A stretch of 64,000 bases of DNA from the NCBI GenBank assembly GCA_944319915.1, contig CALUEY010000031.1:79268-143267 (forward strand), written 5' to 3'. Source of the DNA: an uncultured Prevotella sp. (GTDB taxonomy: Bacteria; Bacteroidota; Bacteroidia; Bacteroidales; Bacteroidaceae). The notes below the pieces were generated by a model. That model searched no databases. It was given only the letters and a program-made list of their open reading frames with translations, and had not been told where the DNA came from. A program made the position numbers and the translations under genes. The stretch's first letter is position 1. Each line of letters begins with the position of its first letter. This document shows positions 7,314-15,347 of this stretch, one piece after another.

Positions 7314-8399
7314 TTACTTCATTTTAAGCCAACAATAAATGGGATAGTGGTCGGAAGCTGCTATTTTGCTATCCACCTTACAGCCAAACGGTTCGAAGTG
7401 GGCCGAGCACATTATGTTGTCTATCCTCACGTAGAACCCTTTCTGATTATACGACAATCCCACGCCGTTGCCGGTGGCGGTGTAGCAGTCGGTGAGCTGC
7501 CTTGCCAGCGTGCGGTGGGTGTAGGATATGGGTGTGTCGTTGAAGTCGCCGCAGAGTATGGTGGGCATCCCGGCGTGGGCCTGCAGGTACCGGCTCACGG
7601 CGTTGGCCTGGTGGGAGCGCTTGCGGGTGGCCTCGGCGAGCTTGCGGAGCATCTTGCGCGACTCGGCCCGGGCGGTGTCGCCGTCCACCTCGCCCTTGAG
7701 CATCTCCTTGTACCGCTGCCGCTCGTCGGGCGCGAGGTGGCTGCTCTCGAAGTGGTTGTTTACCACGAGGATGGTGTCGCGGCCCACCTTGAGGAAGTAG
7801 GCCACGCTGCCGTTGTTCTGCGAGTCGTATGGTATGCGCTCCTTGCGGAGTATGGGGAAGCGTGTGTAGATGGCCAGCGCGTTGCTTTTCCGGTTGCTGT
7901 CGCCTATGTACGTGGTGTCGGTGTGGGGGTATGCGCCGTAGAGCGCGTCGGTGGCCCGGCTGCGGCTGTGCACGGCTTCCTGCAGGCACACGATGTCGGC
8001 CCCGCTCCCTGCGAGGTAGGTGGCGATGGCCTGGGCGGCCTGGGTGTCGCCCCCGGCTGGGCCGGCGAAGTTCTTCACGTTGTACGACACCACCTTGAGG
8101 GCGCCCTCGGGCGGGTCGGCGGGCGGGTTGATGGGCATGTACGTGCGTATGGGGCCTATGGCCGCGGTGAATGCCGCCACGGGTATGGCCGCCATGCGCC
8201 ACTTGAAGAGCAGCCAGAACGCGAGGAAGGCCGCGTTGGCGGCGAGCATCACGGGGAAGAGCAGCCCCGCCGTGGCCAGGTAGGGGTGCTCGGCGGGGTT
8301 CACGCGGTCGGCCATGCCTGCCAGCAGCATGGCTGCGGCCGTGGCCACGTTGGCCCCGGCCGCTATCTTTGTGGTGATTGCCTTGAGCTGCCTGAGCAT
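7314..8399 (-). CDS. Endonuclease/exonuclease/phosphatase-family membrane protein
   Basis: The 361-residue protein has about three N-terminal membrane spans (to residue 90) and then an EEP domain. Visible family motifs are VVSYNVKNF near 106, DIVCLQE (metal-binding Glu), NHFESSH, GDFNDTP at 284-290 and SDHYPI at 349-354, which form the metal and phosphate centre. EEP enzymes cleave phosphodiester or phosphomonoester bonds in nucleic acids, sphingolipids or inositides; the substrate here is unknown. Membrane-anchored EEP proteins of this type lie beside rhomboid protease genes in other Bacteroidales. It begins 9 bases after the rhomboid gene ends, so both should be on one transcript. Confidence 0.87.
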   Translation of the reverse strand: MLRQLKAITTKIAAGANVATAAAMLLAGMADRVNPAEHPYLATAGLLFPVMLAANAAFLAFWLLFKWRMAAIPVAAFTAAIGPIRTYMPINPPADPPEGALKVVSYNVKNFAGPAGGDTQAAQAIATYLAGSGADIVCLQEAVHSRSRATDALYGAYPHTDTTYIGDSNRKSNALAIYTRFPILRKERIPYDSQNNGSVAYFLKVGRDTILVVNNHFESSHLAPDERQRYKEMLKGEVDGDTARAESRKMLRKLAEATRKRSHQANAVSRYLQAHAGMPTILCGDFNDTPISYTHRTLARQLTDCYTATGNGVGLSYNQKGFYVRIDNIMCSAHFEPFGCKVDSKIAASDHYPIYCWLKMK

Positions 8400-8408
8400 G
8401 GCCTTAAG

Positions 8409-9362
8409 CTAATCGTTGTTGCTGCTGTCGAAGAGCTTCTGCTTCTCCTCCTTGGTCAGGCTGTCGTATCCGCTCTTGCGTATCTTGTCGAGTATGCGGT
8501 CTATCTCGTCCTGCTCGGCCTTCTTGCGGGCGTTGTACTCCCAGTCGGTCTCGGGCTGGCGCGCGCCTCCGCCCTGGCCTTGGCGCGGCTCCTGGCGCTT
8601 GCTGCGGTAGCGGTCGAAGGTGGCTTTGAGGCTGTCGAAGAACTGCGCGCCGCCTGCGCGGTTGTACCCGGCGCCGGGGTGCTGCCTCCAGTAGCGTATC
8701 ATGAGGAAGCCGAAGAGCATCCCCCCGAGGTGGGCCATGTGGGCCACGCCGTCGCCCGAGGAGCCGATGGCCGAGAGCAGCTCGATGGCGGCGTAGAAGA
8801 TTACGAACCACTTGGCCTTGATCGGCAGCGGCAGCGGGAAGATGAATATGCGCTCGTTGGGGAAGGTCATGCCGAAGGCCAGCAGTATGGCGTATATCGC
8901 GCCCGAGGCGCCCACGGTGGTGAAGAGGTTGAGGTACTCGGGCAGCTGGCCGTGGGGCAAGAGCATGCCGTCCACCACGAGCATGGGGGCGTCGCTGGTG
9001 AGCAGGGCGTGGAACTGCACGAGCTGCGCCGCCTCCTGCATGATGCCCGCGCCCACGCCGCACGAGAGGTAGTAGAAGAGGAACTTGCGGCCTCCCCACA
9101 CGCTTTCCATCACCCGCCCGAACATCCACAGGGCGAGCATGTTGAACAGTATGTGGGTGAAGCTGGCGTGGAGGAACATGTAGCTCAGGAGCTGCAGCGC
9201 GTTGAAGTCGCTGGCCATGAAGAAGTGCAGGCCGCCGATGTCGGACAGCTGCGGGTAGACGAGCGTGGCCAGGTAGGCCAGCGCGTTGATTATAAGCAGG
9301 TTCTTTGTTACCGTGGGTGTGCTGAACATATCCTTCTTGTGCTCTTTTTGCGGTGGGGCCAT
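8409..9362 (-). CDS. Rhomboid-family intramembrane serine protease
   Basis: The 317-residue protein has a six-span core between residues about 20 and 225. The catalytic serine lies in GASG at 151-154 and the catalytic histidine in AHMAHLGG (208 or 211). These residues define rhomboids, which cut membrane proteins within the bilayer. A soluble Arg/Gln/Lys-rich tail of about 90 residues follows, ending in KEEKQKLFDSSNND. It leads a two-gene operon with the EEP protein. Starts at 9362 and at 9329 (MFSTPTVTK) are both possible; the -7 box at 9379-9386 allows either. Confidence 0.92.
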   Translation of the reverse strand: MAPPQKEHKKDMFSTPTVTKNLLIINALAYLATLVYPQLSDIGGLHFFMASDFNALQLLSYMFLHASFTHILFNMLALWMFGRVMESVWGGRKFLFYYLSCGVGAGIMQEAAQLVQFHALLTSDAPMLVVDGMLLPHGQLPEYLNLFTTVGASGAIYAILLAFGMTFPNERIFIFPLPLPIKAKWFVIFYAAIELLSAIGSSGDGVAHMAHLGGMLFGFLMIRYWRQHPGAGYNRAGGAQFFDSLKATFDRYRSKRQEPRQGQGGGARQPETDWEYNARKKAEQDEIDRILDKIRKSGYDSLTKEEKQKLFDSSNND

Positions 9363-9378
9363 TGGCCCCGCCGGGTGG

Positions 9379-9386
9379 CAAAATTA
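9379..9386 (-). promoter_or_regulatory. -7 box of the rhomboid-EEP operon
   Basis: TAATTTTG on the minus strand, giving a very short leader to the ATG at 9362. Confidence 0.55.
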
Positions 9387-9468
9387 CTGAAAATATCCGT
9401 AAACGCGCGCTTTGCTGGGGCGTTTCGGGCTATTTTTCAGCAAAAAACTCACTTTTTTTTATTTTTTG

Positions 9469-9499
9469 TTTGTTTTCTGAAGAGTTTCCCCTATATTTG
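9469..9499 (+). promoter_or_regulatory. Promoter of the HU gene
   Basis: TTTG at 9469-9472, a 19-base spacer and TATATTTG at 9492-9499. The ATG follows about 60 bases later. Confidence 0.85.
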
Positions 9500-9559
9500 C
9501 GAGGGCAAACGTCAGCACAAGCATTTACAACCATATTTAATCCAATTAAAAGCAAGTTT

Positions 9560-9832
9560 ATGAACAAGACAGAATTAATCGACAAGATTGCCGAAGGCTC
9601 GGGCCTTACCAAGGTTGACTCCAAGAAGGCCCTCGAGGCCACCGTGGCCGCCCTGAGGGATGCGCTCGTGGCCGGCGACAAGGTGGCCATCGTGGGCTTC
9701 GGCACGTTCAGCGTGGCCGAGCGCCCGGCCCGTGAGGGCATCAACCCTGCCACGATGCAGAAGATACAGATAGCCGCAAAGAAGCAGGTTAAGTTCAAGG
9801 CCGGGTCGGAGCTTAGCGACTCGCTCAACTGA
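9560..9832 (+). CDS. hup: DNA-binding protein HU
   Basis: The 90-residue protein begins MNKTELIDKIAEGSGLTK, which is the canonical HU start, and contains the strand segment VAIVGFGTFSV and the DNA-bending arm around RPAREGINPATMQKIQIAAK. HU dimers bend and compact DNA in the nucleoid. Length equals the family norm. A frame open further upstream includes the promoter and is therefore not used as the start. The gene is monocistronic, with its own promoter and a strong hairpin behind it. Confidence 0.97.
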   Translation: MNKTELIDKIAEGSGLTKVDSKKALEATVAALRDALVAGDKVAIVGFGTFSVAERPAREGINPATMQKIQIAAKKQVKFKAGSELSDSLN

Positions 9833-9852
9833 CCGCCGCCCCCGGCGAATGC

Positions 9853-9886
9853 GCAGGGCTGGCTCCCGGTGGGGAGCCAGCCCTGC
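9853..9886. terminator. Bidirectional hairpin between hup and kduD
   Basis: GCAGGGCTGGCTCCC and GGGGAGCCAGCCCTGC form a 14-15-bp perfect stem between two convergent genes. Confidence 0.85.
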
Positions 9887-9918
9887 GTTGTTGTGGAGCG
9901 GCCTTGCGGCCCGGCCCG

Positions 9919-10722
9919 TCAGGGCTGCTTGCCGATGTAGGCCAGTATGCCGCCGTCCACGTAGAGGATGTGGCCGTTAACGAAGTCGGACGCGTCGGAA
10001 GCCAGGAACACCGCCGGGCCCATGAGGTCCTCGGGCGTGCCCCAGCGCGCCGCCGGCGTCTTCGACACAATGAAGCTGTCGAATGGGTGGCGGCTGCCGT
10101 CGGGCTGGCGCTCGCGCAGCGGCGCTGTCTGCGGCGTGGCTATGTAGCCCGGGCCTATGCCGTTGCACTGTATGTTGTGCTCGCCGAACTCCGAGCAGAT
10201 GTTGCGGGTGAGCATCTTGAGCCCGCCCTTGGCTGCGGCGTAGGCCGACACCGTCTCGCGGCCCAGCTCGCTCATCATGGAGCACACGTTGATTATCTTG
10301 CCGTGGCCCTTCTTTATCATGCCGGGTATGACGGCCTTCGACACTATGAACGGCGCGTTGAGGTCGATGTCGACCACCTGGCGGAAATCCTCCACCGACA
10401 TCTCCGTCATGGGTATGCGCTTGATTATCCCGGCGTTGTTCACCAGTATGTCAATCACTCCCAGCTCCTTCTCGATGTCGGCCACCATGGCCTTCACCTC
10501 GCCTTCATTGGTGACGTCGCAGATGTAGCCCTTGGCCTCGATGCCCTTGGCCTTGTAGTCGGCCAGTGCCTGGTCCATGTGCTTCTGGCTGCGGCAGTTG
10601 AAGGCTATCTTGGCGCCTGCCTTTGCGTAGGCCTCGGCTATGGCGAAGCCTATGCCGTAGGCCGCTCCCGTGACGAGGGCCACCTTGCCCTCGAGGGAGA
10701 ACTTGCTCAGTATTGAATCCAT
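9919..10722 (-). CDS. kduD: 2-deoxy-D-gluconate 3-dehydrogenase / gluconate 5-dehydrogenase (short-chain dehydrogenase)
   Basis: This 267-residue classical SDR has the cofactor motif TGAAYGIG at 18-25, NNAG at 95-98 and the catalytic set Ser148, Tyr161 and Lys165 (YAAAK). It would reduce 2,5-diketo-3-deoxygluconate to KDG with NAD(P)H in the cytoplasm during breakdown of unsaturated uronates from pectin or glycosaminoglycans. The specific assignment rests on the adjacent kduI 37 bases upstream, the standard kduI-kduD pairing; sequence alone would only give an SDR of the gluconate dehydrogenase group. Confidence 0.9.
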   Translation of the reverse strand: MDSILSKFSLEGKVALVTGAAYGIGFAIAEAYAKAGAKIAFNCRSQKHMDQALADYKAKGIEAKGYICDVTNEGEVKAMVADIEKELGVIDILVNNAGIIKRIPMTEMSVEDFRQVVDIDLNAPFIVSKAVIPGMIKKGHGKIINVCSMMSELGRETVSAYAAAKGGLKMLTRNICSEFGEHNIQCNGIGPGYIATPQTAPLRERQPDGSRHPFDSFIVSKTPAARWGTPEDLMGPAVFLASDASDFVNGHILYVDGGILAYIGKQP

Positions 10723-10759
10723 TTGCTTGCTTCTTGTTTATGCGTTATTTGCTAAATGC

Positions 10760-11605
10760 TCACTTAAGGTCGGTAATCTTGTAGAAGTCCTGGTCGCCGT
10801 AGTCCTGGTTCTCGCCGCCCATGCCCCAGATGAAGGTGTAGTTGTGCGTGGCGGCTGCGCTGTGTATGCTCCACTCGGGCGAGAGCACGGCCTGGTCGTT
10901 CTGCATCCAGATGTGGCGCGTCTCGCCTATCTCGCCCATGAAGTGGCACACGGCCTGCTCCTCGGGCACCTCGAAGTAGAAGTAGGCCTCCATGCGGCGG
11001 CTGTGCACGTGGGCGGGCATGGTGTTCCACACGCTGCCCGGCGCCAGCTCGGTCATGCCCATCTGCAGCTGGCAGGTGGGCAGCACCTGGCTCACTATCA
11101 TCTTGTTTATGTCGCGCTCGTTGCTCATTTCGAGCGAACCCATGTGGGCCACCACGGCTTCGGCCTTGGTCACCTTCTTGCAGGGGTATGCCGTGTGGGC
11201 GGTCACGCTGTTGAAGTAGAACTTGGCGGGCTTCTGCGGGTCCTTGCTGGCGAAGGCCACGTCGCGGTCGCCCCGGCCTATGTAGAGGGCTTCCTTGTAG
11301 CCCAGGGTGAACGTCTCGCCGCCCACCTTCACCGTGCCTTCGCCCAGGCCCACGTTGTACACGCCCACCTCGCGGCGGGTGGTGAAGTAGGGGGCCTTGA
11401 GCGGGTCGATGGCCTCGAGCTTCAGCTCCTCGGTCACGGGCATGGCCCCGCCCACCACCATGCGGTCGTACATGGAGTATACCATGTTCACCTCGTCGGC
11501 GGCGAACACTCGCTCGATGAGGAAGTCGCGCCGTATGCGCTTGGTGTCGTAACTCTTTGCGTCCTCGGGGTGGGCCGCATAGCGAATCTCATAGTTTGTC
11601 TTCAT
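10760..11605 (-). CDS. kduI: 5-dehydro-4-deoxy-D-glucuronate isomerase
   Basis: The 281-residue product is close to the E. coli KduI length of 278. The cupin metal site is visible as H199, H201 and E206 in [12 protein letters not shown], plus H248 in SIHSA. It converts 5-keto-4-deoxyuronate to 2,5-diketo-3-deoxygluconate, the step before KduD. The ATG at 11605 is used because the frame upstream runs through the promoter. No uronate lyase, transporter or KDG kinase lies beside it, so the rest of the pathway is elsewhere. Confidence 0.95.
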   Translation of the reverse strand: MKTNYEIRYAAHPEDAKSYDTKRIRRDFLIERVFAADEVNMVYSMYDRMVVGGAMPVTEELKLEAIDPLKAPYFTTRREVGVYNVGLGEGTVKVGGETFTLGYKEALYIGRGDRDVAFASKDPQKPAKFYFNSVTAHTAYPCKKVTKAEAVVAHMGSLEMSNERDINKMIVSQVLPTCQLQMGMTELAPGSVWNTMPAHVHSRRMEAYFYFEVPEEQAVCHFMGEIGETRHIWMQNDQAVLSPEWSIHSAAATHNYTFIWGMGGENQDYGDQDFYKITDLK

Positions 11606-11686
11606 GATTCTGTTTGTTTTATGGTTTGTCTGTCTTTTCCGTCGCCTGCGGGCGCGGCGCCCTGTGCCGGCCGCGGCTCGCAAAGG

Positions 11687-11717
11687 CAAAGATACGCTTT
11701 TTCCGCCGGATTGCAAA
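11687..11717 (-). promoter_or_regulatory. Promoter of kduI-kduD
   Basis: Minus strand: TTTG (11717-11714), 19-base spacer, TATCTTTG (11694-11687). The leader is about 75 bases. Confidence 0.8.
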
Positions 11718-11787
11718 ATATATCGCCCACTTTTAACAAGTAGCTATCCAAAATTAATCGATATCATTTTATTTTAGATGCTCTCCA

Positions 11788-11795
11788 TATCTTTG
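11788..11795 (+). promoter_or_regulatory. Orphan -7 box ahead of a long stem-loop
   Basis: TATCTTTG on the plus strand with no coding sequence behind it. Transcription would start at about 11802, just before the inverted repeat at 11808-11899. Confidence 0.45.
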
Positions 11796-11807
11796 CCACC
11801 ATCTTGC

Positions 11808-11899
11808 GCGCTCTTTAGGGCTGCAGCCCAAAGCCTCATCGGCCGTGTAGCCCGCCACACTCCCTCTTCGGGCTTTGGCCTGCATCTCCTAAATAGCGC
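11808..11899. ncRNA. Long stem-loop, candidate small RNA or foldback element
   Basis: The arms 11808-11835 (beginning GCGCTCTTTAGGG) and 11871-11899 (ending CCTAAATAGCGC) are near-perfect inverted copies of 28-29 bases around a 35-base loop that itself contains AGCCCG...CGGGCT. A -7 box ends 12 bases before the stem. There is no open frame. The strand is uncertain because the structure is symmetric; the promoter favours plus. Confidence 0.4.
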
Positions 11900-12077
11900 A
11901 CAATTTGATGGCAATCAATTTTTGACGCCTACTTATAAGTTTTCATTTGGCCAGGCCCTGGCAGGCCTTGCGCCGCGTTAGCCCCTGGCCTTGGCCGCCG
12001 CGTGCTCGCCCCTGCCCCGGGGCCCGTGGCGGGGCATCCCTGGCGGGGCTCGCAAGTGCCTGTGTGCCAGCGCGTTG

Positions 12078-12161
12078 GCAAAACAGGCCGTTTTGCCCGC
12101 CGAAACGGGCCGTTCGGGAGCCTCAAAAGGGCCGTTCCGGGGCGCGAAACGGCCCGTTTCA
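12078..12161. repeat. 21-bp periodic palindromic array B (four units)
   Basis: Units start at 12078, 12099, 12120 and 12141. Each has an AAAC/AAAAGGGCCGTT-type core in fixed phase. Located between divergent kduI and topA. Confidence 0.85.
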
Positions 12162-12232
12162 CATGGCGGCCCCGCCGCCCCCTCCCAGCCGCGCGGCCCT
12201 GTGGGCGCGCCCACGCCTTATTTATTAATGTG

Positions 12233-12278
12233 CGCCCCCTCGTGCGCCCCGCCCCGGGGCCGGCCGCACGAGGGGGCG
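12233..12278. other. GC-rich hairpin upstream of topA
   Basis: CGCCCCCTCGTGCG and CGCACGAGGGGGCG are a perfect 14-bp inverted repeat with an 18-base loop. An A-rich stretch follows on the plus strand. It could end an upstream plus-strand transcript such as the candidate RNA starting near 11802. Confidence 0.55.
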
Positions 12279-12304
12279 GCAAACAATTAAAAAAACAGAA
12301 AAAA

Positions 12305-12347
12305 CCACATATATATAATGTGGCACCGAAGTTTTTGCTTACTTTTG
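12305..12347 (+). promoter_or_regulatory. topA promoter with an overlapping palindrome
   Basis: TACTTTTG at 12340-12347 is the -7 box. CCACAT-N7-ATGTGG at 12305-12323 is a perfect dyad covering the expected -33 position, a possible regulator site. The leader to the ATG at 12374 is about 20 bases. Confidence 0.6.
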
Positions 12348-12373
12348 CACCCCAAACAAACCATTTACGGAAG

Positions 12374-14710
12374 ATGCTTAAGAATTTAGTCATAGTGGAG
12401 TCGCCCGCGAAGGCGAAGACCATAGAGAAATTCCTGGGCGGCGACTACAAGGTGATGTCGAGCTACGGCCACATCCGCGACCTCAAGAAGAAGGAGCTGA
12501 GCATCGACACCGCCACGCTCAAGCCCCACTACGAGGTGCCCGAGGAGAAGCAGAAGCTCGTGGGCGAGCTGCGCCAGGCGGCCGGGCAGGCGGCCAAGGT
12601 GTGGCTCGCGTCCGATGAGGACCGCGAGGGGGAGGCCATCTCCTGGCACCTGTGCGAGGTGCTCGGCCTCGACGAGAAGAACACCAACCGCATAGTGTTC
12701 CACGAAATCACCAAGCCCGCCATACTCGAGGCGATAAAGCACCCGCGCCACATCGACATGAACCTCGTGAACGCCCAGCAGGCCCGCCGGGTGCTCGACC
12801 GCCTCGTGGGCTTCAAGCTCTCGCCCGTGCTCTGGCGCAAGGTGAAGCCAGCCCTCTCGGCAGGCCGCGTGCAGAGCGTGGCCGTGAGGCTCATAGTGGA
12901 GCGCGAGCGCGAGATACAGGCCTTCAGGAGCGAGCCTTACTACCGCGTGGCGGCGGTGTTCGCCACGGCCAACGCCGACGGCTCGGCCACCGAGGTGAAG
13001 GCCGAGCTTGACACCCGCTTCAAGACGCAAGCCGAGGTGGAGGCCTTCCTCGAGCTGTGCAAGGACGCCACCTTCCGCGTGGGCGCCGTGGCCAAGAAGC
13101 CGCTAAAGCGCACGCCCGCGCCCCCCTTCACCACCTCAACGCTGCAGCAGGAGGCCGCGCGCAAGCTCGGGTTCACCGTGGCGCAGACCATGCGCGTGGC
13201 GCAGATGCTCTACGAGAGCGGCCGCATCACCTACATGCGTACCGACTCAGTAAACCTCTCCTCGCTCTGCATCGGCGCCAGCCAGGAGGAGATAACGCGA
13301 CTCTGGGGCCGGCAGTACAGCAAGCCGCGCCAGTGGCACACCCACTCCAAGGGCGCGCAGGAGGCCCACGAGGCCATACGCCCCACCTACATGGACGCCG
13401 CCGCCATCGACGGCACGGCCCAGGAAAAGCGGCTCTACGACCTGATATGGAAGCGCACCGCCGCCAGCCAGATGGCCGACGCCGAGATAGAGAAGACCAC
13501 CGCCGCCATAACGCTGTGCGACGCACAGGGCAGCCCGCTGCCCGGCGCGCCGGGCTTCACGGCCACGGGCGAGGTGGTCACGTTCGACGGCTTCCTCAAG
13601 GTGTACCGCGAGTCGACCGACGACGACGAGCAGCCCGACGACGAGCAGGCCCGGCTGCTGCCCCCGCTGGCCCAGGGCCAGGAGCTGGCGCGCCGCGAGG
13701 TGACCGCCACCGAGCGCTTCAGCCAGGGCCCCGTGCGCTACACCGAGGCCAGCCTCGTGCACAAGCTCGAGGAGCTGGGCATAGGCCGCCCATCCACCTA
13801 CGCGCCCACCATAAGCACCATACAGCAGCGCGAGTACGTGCACAAGGGCGACCACAAGGGCGAGGAGCGCCAGTACAACGTGTACACGCTACGCGGCAAG
13901 GTCATAACGCAGAAGACCCGCACCGAGATGGCGGGCAGCGACAAGGGCAAGCTCCTGCCCACCGACATAGGCATCGTGGTCAACGACTTCCTCATGGAGC
14001 ACTTCCCCGGCATCATGGACTACAACTTCACCGCCAAGGTGGAGCGCAAGTTCGACGAGATAGCCGAGGGGCAGGAGCAGTGGACCCACATGATGAAGGA
14101 ATTCTACGCCAGCTTCGAGCCAGTGGTGGAGCAGGCCATCAACACCCGCTCCGAGCACAAGGCCGGCGAGCGCGAGCTGGGCCAGGACCCCGGCACCGGC
14201 AAGCCCGTGTTCGTGAAGATAGGGCGCTACGGCCCCGTGGTGCAGATAGGCGCCGCCGACGACACCGACAAGCCGCGCTTCGCACAGCTGCCAGCCGACA
14301 AGAGCATGGAGACCATCACCCTGGGCGAGGCGCTCGAGCTGTTCAAGCTGCCCAGGGAGCTGGGCGAGTTCGAGGGCAAGAAGGTGGTGGTGGGCGCCGG
14401 GCGATTCGGCCCCTACGTGCTCCACGACAAGAAGTACACCTCGCTGCCCAAGGACGCCGACCCGCTCACCATAAGCCTCGGCACAGCCGTGGCCCTCATC
14501 GAGAAGAAGCGGCTCCTGGAAAGGCAGCGCCACATAAAGTCGTTCCCAAGCACCCCGCCGCTCGAGGTGCTCAACGGGCGCTACGGCCCCTACATAGCCT
14601 ACGACGGGAAGAACTACCGCCTGCCCAAGGCCATGCACGAGCAGGCCGCCGAGCTGACCTTCGGCGAGTGCATGAAGGTCATCGAGGCCGCGGCCGCCAA
14701 GAAGAAGTAA
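12374..14710 (+). CDS. topA: DNA topoisomerase I (type IA)
   Basis: The 778-residue enzyme relaxes negative supercoils by a Tyr-linked single-strand break. The TOPRIM domain is at the N-terminus with IVESPAKAKTIEKFLGG (residues 6-22) and the acidic motif SDEDREGEA. The active-site Tyr lies near residue 287 in RITYMRTDS. The C-terminus has three or more topo_C repeats with the GRYGP or GRFGPY signature (for example GRYGPYIAYDG), instead of the four-Cys zinc ribbons of E. coli TopA. The ATG at 12374 fits the promoter; the longer frame upstream runs through a repeat array. aroK follows after 36 bases. Confidence 0.97.
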   Translation: MLKNLVIVESPAKAKTIEKFLGGDYKVMSSYGHIRDLKKKELSIDTATLKPHYEVPEEKQKLVGELRQAAGQAAKVWLASDEDREGEAISWHLCEVLGLDEKNTNRIVFHEITKPAILEAIKHPRHIDMNLVNAQQARRVLDRLVGFKLSPVLWRKVKPALSAGRVQSVAVRLIVEREREIQAFRSEPYYRVAAVFATANADGSATEVKAELDTRFKTQAEVEAFLELCKDATFRVGAVAKKPLKRTPAPPFTTSTLQQEAARKLGFTVAQTMRVAQMLYESGRITYMRTDSVNLSSLCIGASQEEITRLWGRQYSKPRQWHTHSKGAQEAHEAIRPTYMDAAAIDGTAQEKRLYDLIWKRTAASQMADAEIEKTTAAITLCDAQGSPLPGAPGFTATGEVVTFDGFLKVYRESTDDDEQPDDEQARLLPPLAQGQELARREVTATERFSQGPVRYTEASLVHKLEELGIGRPSTYAPTISTIQQREYVHKGDHKGEERQYNVYTLRGKVITQKTRTEMAGSDKGKLLPTDIGIVVNDFLMEHFPGIMDYNFTAKVERKFDEIAEGQEQWTHMMKEFYASFEPVVEQAINTRSEHKAGERELGQDPGTGKPVFVKIGRYGPVVQIGAADDTDKPRFAQLPADKSMETITLGEALELFKLPRELGEFEGKKVVVGAGRFGPYVLHDKKYTSLPKDADPLTISLGTAVALIEKKRLLERQRHIKSFPSTPPLEVLNGRYGPYIAYDGKNYRLPKAMHEQAAELTFGECMKVIEAAAAKKK

Positions 14711-14746
14711 GCGCGCCGCCACCCACACAACGCAACGCAACGCACA

Positions 14747-15328
14747 ATGCAGAGGATAATCATCATAGGCTACATGGGCGCGGGCAAGACCACCGTGGGC
14801 AAGGCCCTGGCCAAGGCCCTGGGCATGGAGTTCTACGACCTCGACTGGTACATAGAGGCCCGAATGCGCAAAACCGTGCCGCAGCTCTTCGCCGAGCGCG
14901 GCGAGCAGGGCTTCCGCCTCGTGGAGCGCGCCATGCTCCACGAGGCCGCCGAGTTCGAGGGAGTGGTGCTCAGCTGCGGCGGAGGCACCCCCTGCTTCTT
15001 CGACAACATCGACTACATGAACGCGCAGGGCCCCGTGGTCTACCTCAAGGCCACGCCCGAGGTGCTCCGCAGCCACCTGCTCATGGGCCGCACCGAGCGC
15101 CCCCTCATCAAGGGCAAGTCGCCCGGGGAGCTGGGCGACTTCATAGCCGGGCAGCTGCGGAGGCGCGAGCCCTTCTACTCAAAGGCCGCCTACACCTTCG
15201 ACGTGAGCCTGCTCGACAGCCGCGCAAAGGTGGGCCAGGCCGTCGAGGGCATCTGCCGCCTGCTCGGCCTGGAGCCCGCCGCCAAGCCGCCAAGCCACGC
15301 CAACCAACCCAACAACACCAAGCCATAA
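14747..15328 (+). CDS. aroK: Shikimate kinase
   Basis: The 193-residue cytoplasmic kinase transfers the ATP phosphate to the 3-hydroxyl of shikimate. The Walker A loop is GYMGAGKTTVG at 8-18, followed by the DLDW segment (shikimate-binding Asp), and CGGGTP, the family's glycine motif. The lid carries RTERPLI. It is slightly longer than the usual 170-175 residues because of a Pro/Asn-rich C-terminal tail. It lies in the conserved topA-aroK-speA order. Confidence 0.95.
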   Translation: MQRIIIIGYMGAGKTTVGKALAKALGMEFYDLDWYIEARMRKTVPQLFAERGEQGFRLVERAMLHEAAEFEGVVLSCGGGTPCFFDNIDYMNAQGPVVYLKATPEVLRSHLLMGRTERPLIKGKSPGELGDFIAGQLRRREPFYSKAAYTFDVSLLDSRAKVGQAVEGICRLLGLEPAAKPPSHANQPNNTKP

Positions 15329-15347
15329 CACAACTACACCAAGAGAA

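Noticed and set aside
7281-9563. A 760-residue plus-strand open frame opposite the rhomboid and EEP genes
   Set aside because: It is antisense to two genes with clear catalytic motifs.
12078-12161. Array B as a CRISPR or as a coding repeat
   Set aside because: There are no spacers. The seven-residue repeat seen in translation is only the 21-base period read in frame.
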